Origin: Parcubacteria group bacterium CG2_30_45_37
GTDB taxonomy: Bacteria > Patescibacteriota > Patescibacteriia > Patescibacteriales > GWC2-42-12
Direction: 5' to 3'
DNA length: 12,775 nucleotides
Assembly: GCA_001873515.1 (NCBI GenBank)
Contig: MNZH01000060.1
Location: 1 to 12,775, forward strand
The notes beneath the pieces are model-generated. The model was given only the letters and a program-made list of their open reading frames with translations. It was not told where the DNA came from and ran no database searches. Below, piece after piece: positions 6,935 to 12,775 of the stretch. Position numbers and translations under genes: made by a program. The stretch's first letter is position 1. Each line of letters opens with the position of its first letter.

Positions 6935-6958
6935 TTCCTACCGCCCATATTGACTTTA

Positions 6959-6967
6959 TGGTATAAT
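6959..6967 (+). promoter_or_regulatory. Extended -10 promoter upstream of the HicB/HicA-like pair
   Basis: TGG-TATAAT at 6959-6967 is a perfect consensus -10 hexamer (6962-6967) with the TG of an extended -10 element. A TTGACT at 6950-6955 is too close (6 bases) to act as its -35. It could instead pair, at 17 bases, with TAAGAT at 6973-6978. Either would give a leader of about 40-50 bases before ATG 7025. It lies immediately after the decayed stretch. Confidence 0.5.
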
Positions 6968-7024
6968 AGGGATAAGATATAAAATCAAAAGGAATTTTAG
7001 CTAGTTTTAATTATTTTAAAATTT

Positions 7025-7408
7025 ATGATTTTAATAGATAACGTAAAAGATTTATATTATAATTTTTTTAATAAACCATGCCAAGAGGTAATTGCGGCTA
7101 ATTTTAATAAATTACCGGATAAAATAGAAATAACTTGGTTTCGCGACGGTAAATATATTATCGGCAATATAAAAACCGAAGATAATACATATATAACCCA
7201 AGCTGTTTCCGCCGATGAATTTGTTGAAATGGTTAATGATACATTGTTAGCTGCTTATGAAATACCAAAGAACTGTATTAATATTATTAGGAACATCAAA
7301 AAATTTGTTCCCACGAAAGAGCAATTTGCCGAACTCAATAATATTGCCATAAAAAAATCAGAATCCAGCCTAATACTTATAAAAGAGAAGCAACTAATAA
7401 CAGCTTAG
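7025..7408 (+). CDS. HicB-like antitoxin candidate
   Basis: This 127-residue soluble protein has a central segment, WFRDGKYIIGNIKTEDNTYITQA followed by SADEFVEMVNDTLLAAYEIP. It fits the HicB pattern of a beta-hairpin, a T/S-rich turn and then a helix that contains the 'EA' region (compare classic HicB, which has a YxAxxPDLPGxxTxGxTxEEAxxN layout). HicB proteins neutralise the HicA ribonuclease and often repress their own operon through a C-terminal DNA-binding domain. Here the C-terminus (about 85-127) is lysine-rich but shows no clear ribbon-helix-helix or HTH that I can name. The antitoxin call relies mainly on the next gene, which starts 1 base after this stop and looks HicA-like. An extended -10 promoter lies about 58 bases upstream of ATG 7025. 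It could be an unrelated small protein. Confidence 0.55.
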   Translation: MILIDNVKDLYYNFFNKPCQEVIAANFNKLPDKIEITWFRDGKYIIGNIKTEDNTYITQAVSADEFVEMVNDTLLAAYEIPKNCINIIRNIKKFVPTKEQFAELNNIAIKKSESSLILIKEKQLITA

Positions 7409-7409
7409 T

Positions 7410-7661
7410 ATGGGCGAATATTCAAACGTAAAAATTGGAGATATTATTAGGCTTCTGAAATGGCTGGAAAGAAAAAATCAAAGTTTAATAGTAACTAGGG
7501 GTGGCAAGCATCAGCTGTTAGTTAAATATAGCTTTTGGGCCAGGCCATTTCCTATTCCTACTAAGCATAAAGAAGTTAGTAGATTTATAGTGAAAGATTT
7601 GATGGAAAAATTGGTTAAATCCAATATTTGCACAAAAGAAGAATTTGATTGCCGTCTATAA
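7410..7661 (+). CDS. HicA-like toxin candidate (mRNA interferase family)
   Basis: The 83-residue protein has the size and order of HicA: an N-terminal helix (VKIGDIIRLLKWLERKNQ, residues 7-24), then TRGGKHQLLVKY (29-40), then PIPTKHKEVSRFIVKDLMEKLV (48-69). In HicA a dsRBD-like fold carries a conserved G-x-H in this place (GSHH in classic members), and the histidine, here H34, is catalytic for mRNA cleavage. The later P-x-H-K-E segment also fits. Divergence from classic members is large, with an inserted SFWARPFPIP stretch, so it may be a distinct subfamily common in candidate-phyla bacteria. It starts 1 base after the HicB-like stop, which fits translational coupling. Antitoxin first is the reverse of the commonest hicAB order, though both orders exist. 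Confidence 0.6.
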   Translation: MGEYSNVKIGDIIRLLKWLERKNQSLIVTRGGKHQLLVKYSFWARPFPIPTKHKEVSRFIVKDLMEKLVKSNICTKEEFDCRL

Positions 7662-7683
7662 GAATGAAAAAAATTATTATTTT

Positions 7684-7717
7684 ATAAAAAAAACCGCTTT
7701 AATCTGGTGTTTTTTAT
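7684..7717. terminator. Probable bidirectional terminator between convergent genes
   Basis: Arms ATAAAAAAAACC (7684-7695) and GGTGTTTTTTAT (7706-7717) pair over 12 bp with one mismatch, around a 10-base loop GCTTTAATCT. The A-run and T-run give U-tracts on transcripts from both strands, serving the HicA-like gene (plus) and the rel/spoT gene (minus). The stem is AT-rich apart from the CC/GG pairs nearest the loop, so it may be weak. Confidence 0.5.
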
Positions 7718-7725
7718 ATGTAATT

Positions 7726-9183
7726 TTATATTTTCGGGATAAATTTTTTAATGTTGTCCAGCATGGAATTTCTTAAATTTTGCTTGATTTTGTTTCTGGC
7801 GGTGGCGGTTTTAACGATTTTCAGCCAATCGCGGCTCGGTCCTTTGCGCTTTTTTTCCCTGATAATTTCCACCAAGTCGCCGTTTTTTAATCCTTGGTCT
7901 AAAGTGGCGATTTTGTCATTGACCATGGCGCCGACTGCTTGATTGCCGATATCCGAATGCACATAATAGGCGAAATCTATGGGCGTTGAGCCTTTCGGCA
8001 GGTCAAAAACGTCGCCTTTGGGCGTAAACACGAAAATGCGGTCATGAAAAACATCAAATTTTATTTGTTTGATGAAATCCAAAGTGTCCTCGGTGTCTTT
8101 TTGAATCTTGAGAACTTCTTTAACCCAGCCCGGCTGGTTGATTGAGACGCTGCCCTTTGCTTTGTAATACCAATGGGCGGCGATGCCGAATTTGGCTTGC
8201 TCGTCCATTTCTTTGGTTCTGATTTGGAACTCGCAGGATTTGCTTTCGAGTCCATAGACTGTGGTATGCAAGGCGCGGTAGCCGTTGGGTTTGGGCACGG
8301 CGATATAGTCTTTAAAGCGGCTGGGGTTGGGCCGCCAGAGCGAATGGATAATGCCTAAAGTTTTATAGCAATCGGCGATACTGGGCACCACCACGCGCAT
8401 GGCGAAAACATCGTAAATTTCCGCAAATTTCCGGTCTTTTTTTTGCATTTTCAGGTAGATGCCGTAAAGATGCTTAAAACGGCTGGTAATCTGAAAAGGA
8501 ATTTTAGCCTCCTTGAGCTTGGCGCCCAAAATGTTTTTAGTTTTTTGAATATACTGGTTATGCTCGTACTTTTTTTCCACTTCATATTTATACTCCAATT
8601 TTTTATATTCCTCGGGGTAAAGATGCTTGAAACAGATGTCTTCCAATTGCCACTTTAACCGGAAAACACCCAATAGGCCGGCGATGGGCGCGTAAATTTC
8701 CAAAGTTTCCTTGGCGATGCGCAGCCGTTTTTCCAAAGGCAGGGATTCCAGGGTGCGCAGATTATGCAGCCGGTCGGCGAATTTGATTAAAATCACCCGC
8801 AAGTCCTTGGCCATGGCCAAAAACATTTTGCGCAAGCTTTCGCTGTAACGTTCAATGCCGCGGTATTTGATTTTGCTTAATTTGGTAATGCCTTCCACTA
8901 AATCGGCCACTTCTTCGCCGAAATTTTTTTCAATGTCCGCCAAAGTGTATTCGGTGTCTTCGGGAATGTCATGCAACAGACCGGCAACCACGGTTTCCAG
9001 GTCAGCCTTAATTTGGGTCAAGACGAAGGCCGTGTGCAGGCTGTGCTGGATATAAGGTTCGCCGTTTTTTCTTTTTTGGTCGGCATGGGCTTTTTGGGCA
9101 AATTCAAAGGCGAGCTGGATCATGGTGGTGTCGGCTTTGGGGCGATTCTCCTTAAATTGGCTAATGATTTGGTTTATGGTCAC
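7726..9183 (-). CDS. Bifunctional (p)ppGpp synthetase/hydrolase, short Rel/SpoT
   Basis: This 485-residue RSH enzyme makes and degrades the alarmone (p)ppGpp. The hydrolase HD domain has H47, HDIPEDT at 71-77 (HDxxED, intact) and FADRLHN at 136-141, where D137 and N141 complete the metal site, so hydrolysis is likely. The synthetase domain runs from about 230 to 345 with RFKDYIAVPKPNGY at 289-302 and YRALHTTVYG, then QIRTKEMDEQAKFGIAAHW. The RFKD form is that of bifunctional Rel/SpoT, not EFDD of monofunctional RelA. A TGS domain follows at about 381-441 (DRIFVFTPKGDVFDLPKGSTPIDFAY). The protein then ends after KIVKTATARNKIKQNLR. Canonical long RSH proteins are about 700-750 residues; the RIS/zinc-finger and ACT regions are absent. 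The start is GTG at 9181-9183 with no strong ribosome binding site. The gene is convergent with the HicA-like gene. Confidence 0.92.
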   Translation of the reverse strand: MTINQIISQFKENRPKADTTMIQLAFEFAQKAHADQKRKNGEPYIQHSLHTAFVLTQIKADLETVVAGLLHDIPEDTEYTLADIEKNFGEEVADLVEGITKLSKIKYRGIERYSESLRKMFLAMAKDLRVILIKFADRLHNLRTLESLPLEKRLRIAKETLEIYAPIAGLLGVFRLKWQLEDICFKHLYPEEYKKLEYKYEVEKKYEHNQYIQKTKNILGAKLKEAKIPFQITSRFKHLYGIYLKMQKKDRKFAEIYDVFAMRVVVPSIADCYKTLGIIHSLWRPNPSRFKDYIAVPKPNGYRALHTTVYGLESKSCEFQIRTKEMDEQAKFGIAAHWYYKAKGSVSINQPGWVKEVLKIQKDTEDTLDFIKQIKFDVFHDRIFVFTPKGDVFDLPKGSTPIDFAYYVHSDIGNQAVGAMVNDKIATLDQGLKNGDLVEIIREKKRKGPSRDWLKIVKTATARNKIKQNLRNSMLDNIKKFIPKI

Positions 9184-9189
9184 GGCCGT

Positions 9190-9219
9190 TTGCTTTTGTA
9201 AATTAATTTATGTTATAAT
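9190..9219 (+). promoter_or_regulatory. Promoter of the pilin-fusion gene pair
   Basis: TATAAT at 9214-9219 is preceded by TG one base away (TGT-TATAAT, extended -10). TTGCTT at 9190-9195 sits 18 bases upstream as a weak -35. It lies in the 75-bp gap between the divergent rel/spoT and 9259 genes. The minus-strand promoter of rel/spoT must be in the same gap but I could not pick it out. Confidence 0.55.
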
Positions 9220-9258
9220 ATTATTACTAATTGGTGGAAAAGTCAAAGAAAATTTCCC

Positions 9259-10977
9259 ATGCTATTAAGCAAAAAATACTCTAAAATTTTTCTAGTGGCT
9301 GTTTTTTTATTACTGGCCACGGTTTTTTTGTTTCATGTTACTTTGGCGGCTGAAGTGGATACTGGACTGACCTACGCCGAGGGCACAGGACTCTCCGCCA
9401 GCCAGGACATCAGAGTAACTATCGCCAAAATTATCAGAATCGTCATCGGCTTTTTGGGCATTGTCGCCGTCGGCCTGATCATGTACGCCGGCTGGATTTG
9501 GATGACTTCGGAAGGTAGCGAAGAAAAAATTGAGCAGGCGAAAAAGATTTTAACTAACGCGGTTATCGGCTTGATTATAATTTTATCGGCTTTCGCCATC
9601 GTCAGTTTCATTATTAACAGCTTAACCGGCGCCATAAGCGGTAGCCAGCCCGCTGGCAGCAGCAGCGGCGTTAGTAGCGGCGGCCTGGCGGCTTTGGGGT
9701 CGGGCGTAATTAATTCTCATTACCCGGAGCGCAACCAGACCGGCGTGCCCAGAAATACCAAAATTATCATTACTTTTAAAGAGGCCATGGACCCGGCGAC
9801 TCTTATCTCCGGCCAGTCCATCAACCAACAGAATATAAAAATCTATCAGACCGAGAGCGGAGCGGCCGACGCCGTGACCTTCCCGGTCGGCGCTACCAAA
9901 ACGGAAGATAATAAAACCTTCGTGTTTTCGCCAAGCCAATATTTGGGCTCGCCTTCGGAGAAAATTTGGTATTCGGTGGCTTTAAGCAAAAACGTGAAAA
10001 AGGCCTCGGGCGCGAGCGCTTTCGCCGGCGCCGTGGCCGAACTGGCTTATGACTGGATGTTTGAAGTGGGCACTTACGTGGATAATACGCCGCCGAAAAT
10101 TGACAGCGTGGTGCCGGCGCCGGCCTCAACCGAGGCCAGAAACGTAGTGGTGCAGATTAATTTTTCCGAGGCTCTTGACCCGACTGCGGCGGCCGGCGCC
10201 ACCAGAAACGGTTTTGCCAACATAAAAGTCATGGACGATGCCGCTGCCAGCCTGATTGCCGGCAATTTTTATATTTCCAATCAGTATCGGACCGTGGAAT
10301 TTTTAACCGACAGCGAGTGCGGCATAAATTCCTGCGGCCAGACGGTTTATTGCCTGCCGGCCAACAAGCGGATTAAAGTTCTGGCCGCGGCCGCCAATTT
10401 ATTGGTGCCGGGAGCGCCCCTGGCCGCTTACCCGGCCAACGGTTTGGTTGATTTGGCCGGCAATTCTTTGGACGGCAACGGCAATGGCACGGCCGAAGGG
10501 CCGCAGGCACAAAGCGGTTTAGTGCCCTATAACGCCAACAACCAAACGCACGGGGGCGAAGGCGACGATTATTATTGGCTGTTTAATACTAATAATACAA
10601 TTGATATCACGCCACCAGTAGTGGATCAGGTTAACCCGGTCGTCGGCGGCAGCGGAGTGGATTTGTCGGTCATCCCTCAAGCTACTTTTTCTAAATTATT
10701 GATGAGCTCATCTTTAAATAGCTCAAGCATAAATTTTAAAAGTGGTGGCGCAGGCTATAACTATTGGATAACCAAAAATGATGACTTTAGCGCCAAAAAA
10801 ACCACGGCTAATATTAATCATGACCAATTTGCCGAAAATCAGGAGTATTCGGTTCGGCTTAATTCCAGCATTAAGGACATTTATCAGAATTGCTATACGC
10901 CCTGTTCCGGCTTGGGAGTGAGCGGCAACCCGTCATGCTGCAACGGGGTGGCCAGCAATAACAATAACTGCCAATAA
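9259..10977 (+). CDS. Exported protein: T4SS pilin-like N-terminus fused to Ig-like domains
   Basis: The 572-residue protein starts with a signal peptide (residues 1-30: KKYSK, a long hydrophobic core and a VTLA-A cleavage site). The mature N-terminus DTGL leads into a VirB2/TrbC-like segment: helix 1 at about 58-82 (IIRIVIGFLGIVAVGLIMYAGWIWM), a charged loop SEGSEEKIEQAKK, and helix 2 at about 97-121. A Ser/Gly linker (128-148) follows. Three bacterial Ig-like modules come next, at about 152-270, 278-445 and 451-546. The first two have PxNTxIxxxFxEAMDPxTL / NVVVQINFSEALDP strands typical of Big_5-type domains. The end is cysteine-rich (CYTPCSG...PSCC...NCQ). It is probably anchored in the membrane with the domains outside. 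It belongs to the same family as the next gene, whose N-terminal 90 residues align closely. The function is unknown; adhesion or attachment is a guess. It starts at ATG 9259 with GGTGGAAAA upstream. Confidence 0.8.
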   Translation: MLLSKKYSKIFLVAVFLLLATVFLFHVTLAAEVDTGLTYAEGTGLSASQDIRVTIAKIIRIVIGFLGIVAVGLIMYAGWIWMTSEGSEEKIEQAKKILTNAVIGLIIILSAFAIVSFIINSLTGAISGSQPAGSSSGVSSGGLAALGSGVINSHYPERNQTGVPRNTKIIITFKEAMDPATLISGQSINQQNIKIYQTESGAADAVTFPVGATKTEDNKTFVFSPSQYLGSPSEKIWYSVALSKNVKKASGASAFAGAVAELAYDWMFEVGTYVDNTPPKIDSVVPAPASTEARNVVVQINFSEALDPTAAAGATRNGFANIKVMDDAAASLIAGNFYISNQYRTVEFLTDSECGINSCGQTVYCLPANKRIKVLAAAANLLVPGAPLAAYPANGLVDLAGNSLDGNGNGTAEGPQAQSGLVPYNANNQTHGGEGDDYYWLFNTNNTIDITPPVVDQVNPVVGGSGVDLSVIPQATFSKLLMSSSLNSSSINFKSGGAGYNYWITKNDDFSAKKTTANINHDQFAENQEYSVRLNSSIKDIYQNCYTPCSGLGVSGNPSCCNGVASNNNNCQ

Positions 10978-10983
10978 AAATTA

Positions 10984-12775
10984 ATGTTTAAAAAATTAAA
11001 AAAACTGATTTTTTTAGTTTGCTTACTGGTAGTCATACTGGCCATGGCTTATTCGGCCTTGGCCGCGGAGCTGGATACCGGCCTAGAGCCGGTGGCGGCT
11101 ACCGGTTTAAGCGTGGCTGACCCGCGGGTAATCATCGCCAACATTATTAGAATAGCGCTGGGATTTTTGGGCATTGTCGCCGTGGTTTTAATCATCTACG
11201 GCGGCTGGGTCTGGATGACGGCTAACGGGGAAGAGGAAAAAATTCAAAAGGCCAAAAAGGTTTTAACCGGCGCGGTTATCGGCCTGGTTATCTGCTTATC
11301 CGCTTTTGCTTTGGCCAGTTTCATTCTGTCCAGATTGATTGCCGCTACCGGCGGCGAAGGCACTGCCGGCGGCACTGGAAGTGGCGCTGGTACGGGCGCT
11401 TCGGGTTATGCTTTTAGTATCACCAGCACCAGGCCGGTGGACCAAACCACCGGCGCGGTCAGGAACGTGGTCATAAAAACCTTTTTTAATAAAGCTTTAG
11501 GCGACCAAGTTAATCAGACGGTTTTAGCGGCTAATTTCAAAGTGGAAAAAATCGCGAACATAAATCCGGCGACCAAGGCGGAAACCGCTTTGGCTACGCC
11601 GCAATTAATCGTCGGCCTGGCGGAGATAACCGACGGCCGGCTGGTGATTAATTTTAAAGATTCGGATAATTGCGGCGATGAGAAAGGAACTCTAAACTGC
11701 TTGCCGGCTTGGAGCAAATTTAAAGTTACGGTTAACGGCTATAGCGGCATTGTCTCGGTCGGCAACCAGAGCTTAAGCTGCAGCCTGGGTTCGGCTTGCG
11801 AGTTTGTTTTTTCTACCGGTGATTTATTGGATACCAAGCCGCCGACCGCCGGCTTGGTGCCGGCGCAAATCTGCCAAGACGACGGCAGCTTAAAAGCCGA
11901 TGCCAATACCGTTATGGGTTGGGGCCGGGACGATTTGGGTATTGCCGCTTTGCGCTTTACGCAAAAAAAAGACGGCCAGGCGAGCGAGCAGACGGCTTTG
12001 GTGGTGCCGGGCAGCGGGCAAACTTATCAATCATATTCTTATAAATATAACACTACCGGCCTGGCGGCCGGAGATAAATACAGTTTCGGCTTGTACGCTT
12101 ATGACCAGGCTAACCAGACGGCCTCCGGCAATTTTACCACGGTAATCAAGCCGGGCCATTGCTGTAACGGCTTAAAAGACGGTAATGAAACCGAGATAGA
12201 TTGCGGCGGAGACTGCTTGGCCTGCTTGGGCGGCGCCTGCCATAAAGCCGAACCCAATCAGTGCGGCACGGGTAGCGCCAACTGCGACAACAATTTATGC
12301 TCCACCTTTTTCTGCGATTGCCAAAGCGGCGCCTGCCGCTGCGGCACTAAGCCGATAATTTTTAATGTCAGTCCTGATGGCGGTTTCTGCTCCAATGATA
12401 AAAATAAATTTTGCGCCGTTGACGCCGATTGCGGCGCTGGCGGAGTTTGCGATACTGACACGCCTAACGGCGCGGCTGGTAATTTTGTCAGTATCACGGG
12501 CCGGTATTTCGGCGATACCGCCGGCAAAGTTTTATTCAGTGATAATAAGGTAGCGGCTTTAGCCTCTAGCGTGAACGCCAGCTGCAGCGGCGCCTGGTCC
12601 GATAGCCAGATTATCGCCGTGGTGCCGGCCGGCGCCAACACCGGCAGCCTAAAGGTTCAAGATAAAAATAATAATTTTGACACCACCAACGATGACCGCG
12701 GGCCGCAAGTCAAAGATTTTCTGGTGAATAATTTAAAACGGCCCGGCGTCTGCTCGGTTAATCCTGACAGTGGCT
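10984..12775 (+). CDS. Exported pilin-like/IPT/cysteine-rich surface protein (3' end outside window)
   Basis: The frame is open from ATG 10984 to the window edge, at least 597 residues. The signal peptide is residues 1-27 or 28 (cut after SALA or SALAA), followed by DTGL and the same VirB2/TrbC-like pair of helices (about 54-78 and 93-115) with the loop ANGEEEKIQKAKK. A Gly/Thr-rich linker spans about 120-139, then a first Ig-like region (about 141-275, with RPVDQTTGAVRNVVIKTFFNKAL). A second module of about 285-390 follows, then a cysteine-rich domain starting CCNGLKDGNETEIDCGG (393-409) and continuing to about 455. After that comes an IPT/TIG-like domain from PIIFNVSPDGG (457) to about 545, with FVSITGRYFGD and TGSLKVQD. 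It starts 6 bases after the stop of the preceding paralogue, so both are probably one operon. Why two pilin-fusions sit side by side is unknown. The C-terminus lies beyond the window. Confidence 0.8.
   Translation, partial: MFKKLKKLIFLVCLLVVILAMAYSALAAELDTGLEPVAATGLSVADPRVIIANIIRIALGFLGIVAVVLIIYGGWVWMTANGEEEKIQKAKKVLTGAVIGLVICLSAFALASFILSRLIAATGGEGTAGGTGSGAGTGASGYAFSITSTRPVDQTTGAVRNVVIKTFFNKALGDQVNQTVLAANFKVEKIANINPATKAETALATPQLIVGLAEITDGRLVINFKDSDNCGDEKGTLNCLPAWSKFKVTVNGYSGIVSVGNQSLSCSLGSACEFVFSTGDLLDTKPPTAGLVPAQICQDDGSLKADANTVMGWGRDDLGIAALRFTQKKDGQASEQTALVVPGSGQTYQSYSYKYNTTGLAAGDKYSFGLYAYDQANQTASGNFTTVIKPGHCCNGLKDGNETEIDCGGDCLACLGGACHKAEPNQCGTGSANCDNNLCSTFFCDCQSGACRCGTKPIIFNVSPDGGFCSNDKNKFCAVDADCGAGGVCDTDTPNGAAGNFVSITGRYFGDTAGKVLFSDNKVAALASSVNASCSGAWSDSQIIAVVPAGANTGSLKVQDKNNNFDTTNDDRGPQVKDFLVNNLKRPGVCSVNPDSG

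Noticed and set aside
7726..9183. Several plus-strand open frames across the rel/spoT gene
   Set aside because: They are antisense shadows; the minus-strand frame carries all the conserved RSH motifs.
11514..12641. Open frames on either strand inside the second pilin-fusion gene
   Set aside because: The long plus-strand frame from 10984 reads through the whole region without a stop and has a coherent domain order.
1..12775. tRNA, rRNA or riboswitch genes
   Set aside because: No cloverleaf with TTCRA-type loop, no rRNA core sequence and no recognisable riboswitch core was seen by eye on either strand.

Overview
The window looks like a chromosome segment of a candidate-phyla-radiation bacterium (Patescibacteria, Parcubacteria-like). 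This is an inference from the gene content: compact genes, little visible Shine-Dalgarno signal, short versions of housekeeping enzymes (a 478-residue methionyl-tRNA synthetase with no C-terminal tRNA-binding domain, a 485-residue Rel/SpoT with no ACT region), and tandem large exported proteins that begin with a type IV secretion pilin-like module. No 16S rRNA or tRNA was seen, so the lineage cannot be fixed.

Layout. Positions 1-322 hold the 3' end of an NAD kinase gene. Next come a 75-residue two-helix membrane protein (350-577) and a 551-residue membrane protein of unknown function (644-2299). The translation genes rsmI (2303-3049) and metG (3054-4490) follow. A 95-bp inverted repeat of a dispersed type (4493-4587) separates metG from a CvpA-family membrane protein (4599-5099). 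From about 5100 to 7720 the sequence becomes AT-rich and accessory: a PEP-utilising mobile-domain protein split by a frameshift at a run of eight T (5104-5760 and 5697-6656), a decayed stretch whose end resembles the C-terminus of a DNA methyltransferase (6657-6934), and a HicB/HicA-like toxin-antitoxin pair (7025-7661). A probable bidirectional terminator (7684-7717) separates this from a convergent, minus-strand rel/spoT gene (7726-9183). A 75-bp divergent promoter region then leads to two tandem plus-strand genes (9259-10977 and 10984 to the window end). Both encode a signal peptide, a two-helix VirB2/TrbC-like segment and a long Ig-like or cysteine-rich exported region.

The most notable features are structural. 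Three different palindromic or inverted repeats lie in the housekeeping segment. One is an apparent in-frame insertion of about 20 codons inside rsmI, reminiscent of Rickettsia palindromic elements. One is a C6/G6 hairpin inside metG. One is intergenic. The two pilin-fusion paralogues at the right end are the best candidate for a poorly described cell-surface system. The 551-residue membrane protein is the main unassigned conserved-looking gene.
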